Positions 10,795-22,390 of a DNA stretch of 64,000 nucleotides are shown in pieces. This DNA is from Xenopus tropicalis. Its lineage: Eukaryota > Chordata > Amphibia > Anura > Pipidae. Under the pieces are notes generated by a model that had not been told where the DNA came from, ran no database searches, and was given only the letters and a program-made list of their open reading frames with translations. The DNA is taken from NCBI RefSeq assembly GCF_000004195.4, contig NC_030680.2, forward strand, positions 146,586,545 through 146,650,544. Direction: 5' to 3'. The position numbers and the translations under genes were made by a program. Positions within the stretch are counted from its first letter, which is position 1. Each line of letters begins with the position of its first letter.

Positions 10795-13225
10795 TGTTAC
10801 ATAGTTACATAGGGTTGAAAAAAGAACAGAGTCCATCAAGTTCAACCCTTCCAAGTAAACCCAGCACCCACACACCTATACTTACCAATCTATACACTCA
10901 CATACATAAACTATATATACAAACACTAGTACTAACTGTAGATATTAGTATCACAATAGCCTTGGGTATTCTGCTTGTTCAAGAACTCACCCAGGCCCCT
11001 CTTATAGGCATTAACAGAGTCTGCCATTACCCCATCACTAGGAAGGGCATTCCCCAACCCCCTCACTGCCCTCACCGTGAAGAACCCCCTACCCAACATC
11101 CCCCGGCAGGGCATTCCCCAACCTCACTGCCCTCCCCGTGAGGAACCCCCTACCCAACATCCTCCGGCAGGGCATTCCCTAACCTCCTCACTGCCCTCAC
11201 CGTGAGGAACCCCCTACCCAACATCCCCCGGCAGGGCATTCCCTGACCTCCCTGCCCTCACCGTGAGGAACCCCCCACCCAACATCCCCCGGCAGGGCAT
11301 TCCCCAACCCCCTCACTGCCCTCACCGTGAGGAACCCCCTACCCAACATCCCCCGGCAGGGCATTCCCCAACCCCCTCACTGCCCTCACCGTGAGGAAGC
11401 CCCTACCCAACATCCCCCGGCAGGGCATTCCCCAACCTCACTGCCCTCACTGTGAGGAACCCCCTACCCAACATCCCCCGGCAGGGCATTCCCCAACCCC
11501 CTCACTGCCCTCACCGTGAGGAACCCCCTACCCAACATCCCCCGGCAGGGCATTCCCCAACCCCCTTACTGCCCTCACCGTGAGGAACCCCCTACCCAAC
11601 ATCCCCCGGCAGGGCATTCCCCAACCTCCTCACTGCCCTCACCGTGAGGAACCCCCTACCCAACATCCCCCGGCAGGGCATTCCCCAACCCCCTCACTGC
11701 CCTCACCATGAGGAACCCCCTACCCAACATCCCCCGGCAGGGCATTCCCCAACCCCCTCACTGCCCTCACCGTGAGGAACCCCCTACCCAACATCCCCCG
11801 GCAGGGCATTCCCCAACCCCCTCACTGCCCTCACCATGAGGAACCCCCTACCCAACATCCCCCGGCAGGGCATTCCCCAACCCCCTCACTGCCCTCACCA
11901 TGAGGAACCCCCTACCCAACATCCCCCGGCAGGGCATTCCCCAACCCCCTCACTGCCCTCACCGTGAGGAACCCCCTACCCAACATCCCCTGGCAGGGCA
12001 TTCCCCAACCCCCTCACTGCCCTCACCGTGAGGAACCCCCTACCCAACATCCCCCGGCAGGGCATTCCCCAACCCCCTCACTGCCCTCACCGTGAGGAAC
12101 CCCCTACCCAACATCACCCGGCAGGGCATTCCCCAACCCCCTCACTGCCCTCACCATGAGGAACCCCCTACGCTGCTTCAAATGGAAGCTCCGTTCCTCT
12201 AATCTAAAGGGGGGGCCTCTGGTGCGTTGATCATTTTTATGGGAAAAAAGAACATCCCCATCTGACTATAATCCCCTCTAATGTACTTGTACAGAGTAAT
12301 CATGTCCCCTCGCAAGCGCCTCTTTTCCAGAGAAAACAACCTCAACCCTGACAGTCTCACCTCATAGTTTAACCCTTCCATCCCCTTTACCAGTTTAGTT
12401 GCACGTCTCTGCACTCTCTCCAGCTCAAAACTGCACTGCATACTCAGGGTGAGGCCTTACCAGGGACCTATAAAGGGGCAAAATTATGTTTCATCCCTTG
12501 AGTCAATGCCCTTTTTTATACAAGACAGCACTTTATTTGCTTTAGTAGCCACAGAATGACACTGCCTGGCATTAGACAACTTGTTATCTACAAAAAACCC
12601 TAGATCCTTCTCCATTAAGGATCCCCCCAACACACTACCATTCAGTTGATAGCTCGCATTTATATTATTCCTACCAAAGTGCATAACTTTGCACTTATCA
12701 ACATTGAACCTCATTTCCCAGTTTGCTGCCCAGTTTTCCAGTTTTGTCAAATCGCTCTGCAAAGCGGCACATCCTGCATGGAACTTATAGTTTTGCACAA
12801 TTTAGTGTCATTAGCAAAAATAGAAACAGTACTGTCTATGCCCCCCTCCAGGTCATTAATAAACAAGTTAAAAAGCAAAGGACCAAGGACTGACCCCTGC
12901 GGTACTCCACTAACCACACTGGTCTAATTAGAAAATGTCCCATTTACCCCACTCTTTGTACTCTATCCTTCAGCCAGTTCTCTATCCAATTACAAATATT
13001 ATGTTCTAGGCCAATATTCCTCAATTTGATCATTAACCTTCTGTGAGGTACAGTATCAAACGCTTTAGCAAAGTCCAAGTAGATCCCATCCACTGCCATT
13101 CCAGGATCGAGGTTCCTGCTCACCTCCTCATAAAAGGCAACTAAATTAGTCTGGAAAGATCTGTTACGCATAAAACCACGCTTGTTACTCAAGATTAGTC
13201 TTCTAAATAAGGAACAAATCAATGA
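10795..13225 (-). pseudogene. CR1-like non-LTR retrotransposon, 5'-truncated and decayed
   Basis: On the minus strand, reading from 13222, reverse transcriptase blocks appear in order but in different frames. At 12944-13222 is the block with YLDFAKAFDTVPHRRL. At about 12800-12940 are [14 protein letters not shown] and FANDTKL, where the expected catalytic FADD reads FAND. At 12484-12798 are NVDKCKVMHFG and EKDLGFFVDNKLS. At 12199-12441 is [14 protein letters not shown] with [12 protein letters not shown]. At 10932-11114 is the C-terminal FFTVRAVRGLGNALP segment. The 3' end at 10795 carries CAACCCTATGTAACTATGTAAC-type tail repeats. The endonuclease domain is missing (5' truncation near 13225). 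Frameshifts and the 64-bp array make it non-functional. Clade assignment (CR1/L2) rests on motif style. Confidence 0.85.
11045..12168 (-). repeat. 64-bp minisatellite derived from LINE coding sequence
   Basis: About 17.5 units built around CATCCCCCGGCAGGGCATTC and TGCCCTCACCGTGAGGAA. On the minus strand one unit encodes the GRGFFTVRAVRGLGNALP stretch of the LINE C-terminus. The flanks on both sides continue the LINE frame, so the array is an internal expansion. Sixty-four is not a multiple of three, so each unit shifts the frame. Confidence 0.93.
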
Positions 13226-14287
13226 AAATTGTCATTCTTTCCCATGCAAAGGAATATATAAACACTTCATTGGGCAGGGGGTCTTTGATATAAGATTTCT
13301 ATGGAAAACATGATGGATATCTATTACACTATTTAGGATCAACCATAATAAAAATGCTTTTTAGGGTTTAGTCCTTTGAAGTGTTGCAAAGCGGGTGGGA
13401 TCCATGCTGATGTGATCAACTTATTACACAATTTGTGGTTGGATTGTTAGAGCCACTTAGGAGATAATGTGTGTTCTGTAGCACGCTGTGTCACACCGGG
13501 ACACCATCGTTTTGAATGGAGCTAAATGACGGGCATGGAGAGGTACTCCGTATCGATGAGGAGGTGGTTTAGCAAATGTCTGTCACTACATTAGCATGAA
13601 TAGCTCTGAATTCCCAAGTAATTAACTTTGGTTGGCGGTGAACTCAATGTAATGATGGCAGACAATATTCTCTCCAACGTCATCTCCCCGTACACGTGTC
13701 AGCCAATGCAAATTGGCCAATTTCCCCACTTAATGACATTTGAAAACAGCAGGTGCGCATAGCAGTAAATTGAAATCCAATTTCTGGTGCACGTGCCCAT
13801 CAGAACCGAACAAAAAAAAATACTTTAATCGCCCATCTAAGAGTGTTGTTTAGTCGCAGCGGATTAATTAGCCAGTCTGTATAGTGTAAGGTTTATAAAA
13901 AGATGGAGTTACAGCCGTATGTTTTTCTTATTTAACTTAATCAGCGGGGGATGAGGGATCCATGGAAACATTTGTCATGCTTGGAAATTTCTAACATTTC
14001 TACCTCCAAGTCCAGTAGAACAGGGAAAGTCGCACCTGAGGGTTCTAGGTGTTACAACGTTATAGTGGAGCGTGCATTGGGTAACACCTACCATAGGTTG
14101 TCTATGTATGGAAATGTATTTTTACTCTTCTGTTTATAAAAATAAGCTTTAATTCAAGTTAAATAGGGCTATAGGGCATACATGTATATAGGGAAAAAAA
14201 CAGATGAGCTTTGTAGAATAAAATGGTTTCAGTAGATAAACAGGGGTCGGATATAATTCACGGAACAGCACGGAACTAGAAAAATGG
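13226..14287. other. Unique noncoding interval, candidate conserved element
   Basis: No gene or repeat structure. The part at about 13440-13890 has balanced composition, no simple repeats and several homeodomain- and Octamer-like cores (TAATTA, ATGCAAAT). It is the kind of sequence seen in conserved noncoding elements, but this is only an impression. Confidence 0.35.
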
Positions 14288-14295
14288 TTGACTTG

Positions 14296-14848
14296 TAGTG
14301 ATGAGCGAATCTGTGCTGGTTTGCTTTGCCATAAAATTTGCGAAACGGCAAGAAAATTTAGTGAAACGCATTTGTCGTGCAATGTTTTTTGTCACCCCCG
14401 TCTATTTTTTTTGTCGCTAGCATCTATTTTTTGTTGCCCGCGCCCAATTTTGACACGACCACGTGAAACGGTGAAAAATTTGTGAAATGCATTTGTTGTG
14501 CAATGTTTTTTGTCACCCCTGTCTTTTTTGTCGCCCCTGTCTATTTTTTGTCGCTCGCGCCCAATTTTGATGTGACCGCACCCAATTTTGACGTGACCAC
14601 ACCTTTTTGTGACATGACTGCGCCTTTTTTTACGCGGCCGCACCCTTTTTGTTTACGCGAAAGCTCCCAATTTGACGTGGGCACACATTTTTTACGCGAC
14701 CATGCCCACTTTGACATGTGACAAAAACATTTCCGTGCGTCAAATATTTACGTGACGGATTTTCACGGAAGTTTCGCCTTGGAGAGAATGGCGAAATGTG
14801 GAAATTCGTTTTGAATCCATGCCTGGCGAAACAATTCGCTCATCACTA
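14296..14848 (+). mobile_element. Family B hAT MITE with internal TTTTTGTCGCCC-type repeats
   Basis: The ends are TAGTGATGAGCGAATCTG and TTCGCTCATCACTA. The flanks TTGACTTG (14288-14295) and TTGACTAT (14849-14856) match at 6 of 8. The interior has two degenerate copies of TTTTTTGTCGCCCGC and ACGTGACCGCACC-like words. Frames on both strands (14288-14485, 14392-14643, 14482-14721) come from this low-complexity content. Confidence 0.85.
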
Positions 14849-14856
14849 TTGACTAT

Positions 14857-15476
14857 TTTCCTTTTCTCCAAAACTTTCTTAAAGCAGATCTTATCTTATT
14901 GTGAAATTGTTGTGTTCCAGGGTTAACCAGAAGTCATTACTATACAGTAAATGCAAAGTACATATCATTTGATATCATATATAAGTTAATTACCGATATT
15001 GTTGCTGTTTGTCTTAACCTGATATCCTAATGGCTTCCAGCCATGGTCTCCATGTAGACGAATACTGGGATATATTATTATTGAATAAACAAGTAATTTC
15101 CTTGTCTCCTCCACTAGGTGTATCCATTCAGCCTCTGAGGAAGGTTTTACCGTGAGAATGCTGGGATTTATAGTAGGTCTAGAATGCTAAAGGCAACACA
15201 AAAATAATTTGCCCCAAACCAAATCCCTCCCCCCACCCCAGAATAAAATCATTCATCAATAATGTCCATTCTTTAACCCAAGTTGTTGTTAGACTACAAT
15301 TCCCAGCAGTCTGTATCAGCCTTTAGTTTAGAGTTTGGACATGACTACTAAAGGTCAAATAAACCGACAGATTAACCTGTGGATGAATATTAATTTAACT
15401 AAAGACATAGAGACTTGTACAATGTATTTATTGTCACGGCAGTTATTACACATTTATTGCACAACCAACGAAGCAT
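14857..15476. other. Noncoding interval, nothing recognised
   Basis: No credible gene. ACTACAATTCCCAGCAGTCTG near 15293 is a word common in dispersed repeats. Confidence 0.45.
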
Positions 15477-16127
15477 GGGAAGGGAACAAGATAACAGCTC
15501 CCAGTAGGTATCAGAATAGCACTCAATAGTAAGAAATCCAAGTCCGGCTTGGGACTCCTCCAGTTACATGGGAGTAGGAGAAACAATAGGTTAGCTGAAA
15601 GCAGTTCTAATGTGTAGCGCTGGCTGAAAGCTCAGACTCAGGCACACTTTACTGCTGCGCTGCAAGTTGGAGTGATATCCCCCCCCCTCACCCCCAGCAG
15701 CCGATCAGCAGAACAATGGAAAGGGAGCATGATAGCAGCTCCCAGTAGGTATCAGAATAGCACTTAATAGTAAGAAATCCAAGTCCGGCTTGGGACTCCT
15801 CCAGTTACATGGGAGTAGGAGAAACAATAGGTTAGCTGAAAGCAGTTCTAATGTGTAGCGCTGGCTGAAAGCTCAGACTCAGGCACACTTTACTGCTGCG
15901 CTGCAAGTTGGAGTGATATCCCCCCCCCTCACCCCCAGCAGCCGATCAGCAGAACAATGGAAAGGGAGCAAGATAGCAGCTCCCAGTAGGTATCAGAATA
16001 GCACTCAATAGTAAGAAATCCAAGTCCGGCTTGGGACTCCTCCAGTTACATGGGAGTAGGAGAAACAACAGGTTAGCTGAAAGCAGTTCTAATGTGTAGC
16101 GCTGTGTAGCTCAGACTCAGGCACAAT
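15477..16127 (-). repeat. 240-bp array of family G, reversed, about 2.7 units
   Basis: Units contain AAGTCCGGCTTGGGACTCCT and a C run before the GATATC complement. They are the reverse complement of the units at 2236-3912. Neither T2-type terminus is present, so only the array, not the element, remains here. Confidence 0.92.
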
Positions 16128-16976
16128 GCACTATAATTGAGATGCAATGTTTTTTTATTATAAAGGGAAACTCTGGAACAAACTATTATTGAATGTGAAA
16201 CCCCAAAAATGTATTTAGTTGCCCATGGTTTATATATACATAGAGATCAAATCTGATAATTTCTTCTGAAACGTATATAACTCTTCAATCTGTTTTTGTA
16301 ACTCCATTCCAGCTATTAATTCAACCTTCTCTCTCCAGCTGAAGCCTTAGGAACCGCTGATATTATTTTACACTGCCTTTCTCTTGCGGGGGCTATAACA
16401 AACCTTCATATTAATGCTCTAAGTTCTATAAGTGGAACAAGCGAGTGGAACAAACAAATACAAAGTGAAATGTTGGGTGGAATGATTATAAATGAAGGCT
16501 GCTTCAAATGGGATTAGCTGGAGACAGAACTGAAGGTTAGCTAAATGGATAAGTCAATGTCCTTGCCTGGGAAGCATCCATAGGCCTGTAAGGGAACCTG
16601 TACGGTCATTGCTAATCTCTATTGAATTTTTTTTTTTCCAGGAAATCAATAGAAATACGTTTAGTACCAAGGGATTGTGCGGGTCACACAGTTCAGCACA
16701 TAAAAATGGACTACACCTCGGTCACACGGTTACGAACATGTTCCTTTGATTTATTTTGGCAGGAGACTGACCGGATCGATCATTTTATTAGAAGAATGGA
16801 GGCTAAATGCATGGCCGGGATAATTCTCTTTCATGTTCTAGAACCGTCGGATCATTTCTGCGCACGTTTGTCGCAGTAATGGCTTATTTGTGCAGCGGTT
16901 TATTCAGATTTTGTGTGCGGAGTTTTCAGGGAGACTTTCATTAGGGGGCTCTGAAGAGATAGCGCCGAATCATTTA
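16128..16976. other. Noncoding interval, nothing recognised
   Basis: Sequence without tandem or inverted structure. A frame at 16622-16879 (85 residues) has no family motif and is not called. Confidence 0.45.
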
Positions 16977-18508
16977 GGGGCCTATTCATCATTCGAATCC
17001 CGAAATGGGAAAAATTCAGATTAAAGACGATAATTTCTGTTGATCGCACGAAAATGCTTACGAAAAAATCGTATTAGTCACGATAATATCGTATTGGCGA
17101 TCCGAACGTCACAAAATTTTCGTATCCAAATGATTGTAAACGGCAGAAAAACCTTTCTGACTTTGAACCTTCAGTGCATGATTTTGGAAGCCTCCCATAG
17201 GGCTCAATGGCACTCTGCAGCTCCAACCCGGCCCAAGGAAAGTCTCCCATAGGGCTCAATGGCACTCTGCAGCTCCAACCCGGCCCAAGGAAAGCCTCCC
17301 ATAGGGCTCAATGGCACTCTGCAGCTCCAACCCGGTCCAAGGAAAGTCTCCCATAGGGCTCAATGGCACTCTGCAGCTCCAACCCGGCCCAAGGAAAGCC
17401 TCCCATAGGGCTCAATGGCACTCTGCAGCTCCAACCCGGGCCCCAAGGAAAGTCTCCCATAGGGCTCAATGGCACTCTGCAGCTCCAACCCGGCCCAGAA
17501 AGTCTCCCATAGGGCTCAATGGCACTCTGCAGCTCCAACCCGGCCCAAGGAAAGTCTCCCATAGGGCTCAATGGCACTCTGCAGCTCCAACCCGGCCCAA
17601 GGAAAGTCTCCCATAGGGCTCAATGGCACTCTGCAGCTCCAACCTGGCCCAAGGAAAGTCTCCCATAGGGCTCAATGGCACTCTGCAGCTCCAACCCGGC
17701 CAAGGAAAGTCTCCCATAGGGCTCAATGGCACTCTGCAGCTCCAACCCGGCCCAAGGAAAGTCTCCCATAGGGCTCAATGGCACTCTGCAGCTCCAACCC
17801 GGCCCAAGGAAAGTCTCCCATAGGGCTCAATGGCACTCTGCAGCTCCAACCCGGCCAAGGAAAGTCTCCCATAGGGCTCAATGGCACTCTGCAGCTCCAA
17901 CCCGGCCCAAGGAAAGTCTCCCATAGGGCTCAATGGCACTCTGCAGCTCCAACCCGGCCCAAGGAAAGTCTCCCATAGGGCTCAATGGCACTCTGCAGCT
18001 CCAACCCGGCCCAAGGAAAGTCTCCCATAGGGCTCAATGGCACTCTGCAGCTCCAACCTGGCCCAAGGAAAGTCTCCCATAGGGCTCAATTGGCACTCTG
18101 CAGCTCCAACCCGGCCCAAGGAAAGTCTCCCATAGGGCTCAATGGCACTCTGCAACTCCAACCCGGCCCAAGGAAAGTCTCCCATAGGGCTCAATGGCAC
18201 TCTGCAGCTCCAACCCGGCCCAAGGAAAGCCTCCCATAGGGCTCAATGGCACTCTGCAGCTCCAACCCAGCCCCAAGGAAAGCCTCCCATAGGCTCAATG
18301 GCACTCTGCAGCTCCAACCCGGCCCAAGGAAAGTCTCCCATAGGGCTCAATGGCACTCTGCAGCTCCAACCTGGCCCAAGGAAAGTCTCCCATAGGACTC
18401 AATGGCACTCTGCAGCTCCAACCCGGCCCAAGGAAAGTCTCCCATAGGGCTCAATGGCACTCTGCAGCTCCAACCCGGCCCAAGGAAAGTCTCCCATAGG
18501 GCTCAATG
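16977..18508 (-). mobile_element. Family F element, reversed, truncated
   Basis: One end is GGGGCCTATTCATCATTCG preceded by TTA at 16974-16976, a Harbinger-like 3-bp target. Sequence to 17188 is shared with 32058-32607. The other side stops inside a 52-bp unit where a family B fragment begins. Confidence 0.75.
17189..18508 (-). repeat. 52-bp minisatellite, reversed, about 25 units
   Basis: The unit is CTCCCATAGGGCTCAATGGC followed by ACTCTGCAGCTCCAACCCGG and CCCAAGGAAAGT. Several units have lost 1-5 bases (about 17490, 17700, 17850, 18290). Many 66-101 residue frames in both directions are artefacts. Confidence 0.97.
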
Positions 18509-18509
18509 G

Positions 18510-18612
18510 TAGTGATGAGCAAATCTGTCCCGTTTCGCTTCACCGTAAAATTCGCAAATCTTTCAAAAGATTTGCAAAACGGCGAAAAATTCGCAAAACA
18601 GCGAAAATGTTG
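18510..18612 (+). mobile_element. Family B hAT MITE, 5' fragment
   Basis: It begins TAGTGATGAGCAAATCTGTC immediately after a 52-bp unit and is lost after about 100 bases in AT-rich sequence. The distal terminus is absent. Confidence 0.75.
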
Positions 18613-19081
18613 TGTGGAAAAAAAATATAAAAATTTTATTATAAAATATTATAGCTACTGATATACAAGGTTTACATATGTAGGTATAGATAGGTCTGTA
18701 TAACTATGTGTGTGTATATATATATATATATATATGTGTGTGTGGACTGGGGTTCATTTAAACAATGGACTTTGGTTTTTCTTAAGCCCAACCATGTAAC
18801 TATGTTTGTGCACAAGAAGAAGTCCAAGACAAAATTACCTTAACCACATACCTGAATGCTTAATTCCTTCACTTTACTGGTGATGAAAGTCTTCCATAAG
18901 ACTGGCACGGTTCCTTTCAAAGCAGACAATATTGTAACGGAGCAGCACATATTATATATATTCAGTCTGTGGAACTTATGACATTTATTGCGACCAATGC
19001 TTCGATCCTGCCGAAGGGAGGGTGTGCCCACAAAAACGTTGATCAAATATGGTCGCATTTGTAAGCTCCCCAACTGCATAT
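18613..19081. other. Noncoding interval with a TG/TA microsatellite
   Basis: A TG/TA run lies at about 18707-18743. The stretch 19004-19055 (GATCCTGCCGAAG ... AAAAACGTTGATC) is a degraded relative of the hammerhead-like motif at 58586. Confidence 0.5.
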
Positions 19082-19089
19082 ATCTAATG

Positions 19090-19876
19090 CAGGGGTTGGG
19101 AACCTTTTTGGCTGAGAGAGCCATAAACACCACATATTTTAAAATGTAATTCCGTGAGAGCCATACAATATGATTGGCCGCGAATGCTGCGGGGAAAGGT
19201 AGGGCGGGTACCAAGGATGGCGGATGCGATACGGAGGAGGGCGTGGCCTTCGCTCGGCGGATAGAAGACGTGTTCTAAGGCAGGCAGGTTATATATAGGC
19301 ATTATGGTTGAACGTGATGGACGTACGTCTTTTTTCAACCTAACTTACTATGTTACTATGGGGGAGTGGCCTGTGCTCGGTGGATATAAGACGTGTTTTA
19401 AGACAGGCAGGTTATGCATAGGCATTATGGTTGAACGTGATGGACGTATGTCTTTTTTCAACCTAACTTACTATGTTACTATGGGGGAGTGGCCTGTTCT
19501 CGGTGGATAGAAGACGTGTTCTAAGACAGGCAGGTTATATATAGGCATTATGGTTGAACGTGATGGACGTATGTCTTTTTTCAACCTAACTTACTATGTT
19601 ACTATGGGGGAGTGGCCTGTTCTCGGTGGATAGAAGACGTGTTCTAAGACAGGCAGGTTATATATAGGCATTATGGTTGAACGTGATGGACGTACGTCTT
19701 TTTTCAACCTAACTTACTATGTTACTATGAGGGCGTGGCTTAGAATACGTCTTCTATCCACCGAGCGCTGGCCACACCCCCCGCTATATATTTTTTATTA
19801 AAGATTTGGCAGCGAGCCAGACACAGCCATCAAAAGAGCCACATCTGGCTCCCGAGCCATAGGTTCCCAACCCCTG
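19090..19876 (+). mobile_element. hAT MITE with a 123-bp internal array
   Basis: The ends are CAGGGGTTGGGAACC and GGTTCCCAACCCCTG, a perfect 15-bp inverted repeat. A perfect 8-bp duplication ATCTAATG lies at 19082-19089 and 19877-19884. The outer parts carry GAGAGCCATA and GAGCCACATCTGGCTC-type sequence typical of Charlie-like hAT MITEs. There is no transposase. Confidence 0.93.
19228..19735 (+). repeat. 123-bp tandem array inside the hAT MITE
   Basis: GGTTGAACGTGATGGACG recurs at 19306, 19429, 19552 and 19675. Each unit includes about 50 bases (to TTACTATGTTACTATG) that match the 3' tail of the CR1-like LINE at 10795. Confidence 0.92.
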
Positions 19877-19884
19877 ATCTAATG

Positions 19885-21883
19885 TGTGCGGCTCCGTTAC
19901 AATTTTACACGCACAAGAAGACACGCATGTATTGACGCCACATAGCCAAGACTTTTGCACTATTTATGGTCATGTAACACTCAACCCTTTAGCTCAAACA
20001 CCATCCTGACATATGTGACCCTGCTTTAGTACTCTATAACCAATTTCCAATTATAACCTTGACTTGGCTTTTTTGGCTTTGGTTTCTCAAATCTCTAGTA
20101 ACAAATAAATAAGGTTGAGGAGACTGCCTCATTCAGACAAAAGCAAACAAAAGGAATTCTGGGAATGAATTCCAAACTCTTAAAAAAAATCCCATTTACA
20201 TGGGTTTATCCTATAGGCTACAGCTCACCCACTGGGTTTGAAGCTGAAGCCCGGATAATACAAAGCTTGACTCTACTACTTCACTTGTTTGACCACTTCA
20301 TATCTCTCATTTCCGCATTCTGCCCCATTGAGCAGCTCCGGCTCTTGACCCAGGAATAACCCATTGCATTCTCACACTAAACTTATGCTATCCAATAAAA
20401 TGCGTGACACTATCATCTTGGAATGGTAATGGCCCCAGCTTTATTAGTTTTCAGCATTAAATTTACATAACATAACATTTTTAACAATATACAAATCCAA
20501 ATTCTCAAAATAACATTTTAACAGTAATATGAAAGCATGGTAAACAAAACACATGAGCCCCTGTCAGTCTGCCCTTCCTTACCTGAAGCAATATCCTCCA
20601 GCCATAAAGCATCCTGGCCCAGAGGATACGCCGCCAAACTGTAACATATACTGTAAGTATCAAGGAGCCTCCACCTTACCTGGAGCCCCCGCCATCACCT
20701 ATTAAGTATTTCCCCCTTGGAATGCATCCAGAATAATGGCCACCCACCTTAGGGGTTAAACCATCCCACCAAGATAAACCTCTCTTACCGGGCCAAACAT
20801 TTTCCCGGCACACTGACAAGGGCCCGCCATTGCTGTGACAAATATCCTTCATGATCAAAGGCGACCCTCCTGCTTTCTTATTCTCCCATTAACTAACTAT
20901 AAACTCTTGTACCCCAACCCTCCTTGGCCACACGTGTGACAACTAATTAAACAACAAACCAAACCATAAAATCTTCTGACTTCTGGCTACCGTAAAATGG
21001 TGGCCAGGCAGCCTAACCCTCAAACTAAGATGGCCATCTAGTCCAACCCCCATCTATTTCCCCTCCCCTTTACTTAACCACCTATTGGGCTTCTGCGAGG
21101 GCTAGGCCTGGGTCATGCTGCCCCCTCCTCCAATCTTCACTGCTATCCGTGGGCTTTCTTTTACCTATATATCCAACTTGTGTGGAGCTGTTAGGGCGGC
21201 CATACAGCGCATCAGGTTCCAGCCATAGTAAGCCTTACACTCCTACATATTGCTTTATCTCTCAACTGATGCATTTCAATACTAAGTACATTTCCCTGGA
21301 AAAAAAGCCCTGCACAAAATAAGACGATTTATGCATAAAAGTCATTTTCTTCCCTGCTCAGCTTGGAATCAAATGAAAGCCCTTATGAAGGACTGTCAGG
21401 CACAATGGGCTGCTCTTACAAGTCTAAGCAAAGCCCTCAGGTAAGACGAGTCCCTTCAAAGTTGGAGCAGGTCAGCGGATTCCTTAGTGTTGCCACTTAT
21501 ATCAGTATGAAGTGTGTACGGCGGCTATAACAAGTGTCTGAATCTTATTGTGAGTATAGGCAGGCTTCCCAACATGGAAACAACCGCTTTGTTCCAGAGG
21601 AACCGACAGATGTTTGTAAGAGTCTTAGAAGGTATTAAAAATGGGACCAGTCTGTACTACATGAAATGCTACACACTGGCAGCAAAGCAATGCAAGTGTC
21701 TTTAGCTCCAGTTAGAAAAAAAACTGGATATAAAATCTATGTATTGTATGTTGTGCATAGTAAAAAAAAATAATAAAAGATGAGTTTAGCCGTGGTTTAA
21801 AAAAATGAAACCACAAAAAAACAATAAATGGGCCTCCTAGGGAATGATCCCAATGGGGACCAAAACTTCATGTCAGTCTTGGG
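19885..21883. other. Long noncoding interval, unassigned
   Basis: About 2 kb with no gene I can support. The stretch 20430-21230 is C-rich on this strand and could be an old dispersed element, but I see no termini or partner copy. Confidence 0.45.
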
Positions 21884-22135
21884 CAGGGTCGGACTAGGGG
21901 GTGAAGGGCCCACCGGGGCTCCTGTCCCAGGGGCCCTGCAGGTGCCCCCAGCCATGCGCATCCCCTAACCCCCCCCGCAGGGGCCCCCCTCGCAGGGCCC
22001 CCACCTGCATCCTCCTCCGAGGAGCAGTCAGGAGGGGGAGCACTGGCAAGGGTCGGGTCTGGGCCACTGGGGGCCCACTAGAGCCGGGGCCCACTGGGAT
22101 TTTTCCCAGTGTCCCAGCGGCCCATTCCGACCCTG
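21884..22135 (+). mobile_element. Family C hAT MITE
   Basis: The termini are CAGGGTCGGACTAGG and CCCATTCCGACCCTG. The flanks GTCTTGGG (21876-21883) and GACTTGGG (22136-22143) match at 7 of 8. It is inserted at the edge of a family D copy. Confidence 0.88.
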
Positions 22136-22390
22136 GACTTGGGGAGCAACACAAGCACCATAAAAGTTCATGGAGGAGCCAAATAAGGGCTCTGATTGGC
22201 TGTTAGGGAGCCTCTATGCACACTATCTGCTTACAGGGGGCTTTATTTGGCAGCAAATCTTGTTTTTATTCAACCAAAACTTGCCCCCAAGTCAGGAATT
22301 CAAAAATAACTCCCTGGTTTGGGGGCACTGAGAGCAACATCCAAGGGGTTGGGGAGCTACATGTTGCCCCTGAGCCACTGGTTGGGGATC
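22136..22390 (-). mobile_element. Family D hAT-like MITE fragment
   Basis: It shares AGCAACATCCAAGGGGTTGG and CCACTGGTTGGGGATCAC with the copy at 9952-10265, in opposite orientation. The distal terminus is missing where family C is inserted. Confidence 0.65.

Noticed and set aside
19004..19055. Second hammerhead ribozyme
   Set aside because: The core reads CTGCCGA and AAAA in place of CTGANGA and GAAA; mentioned only as a degraded relative.
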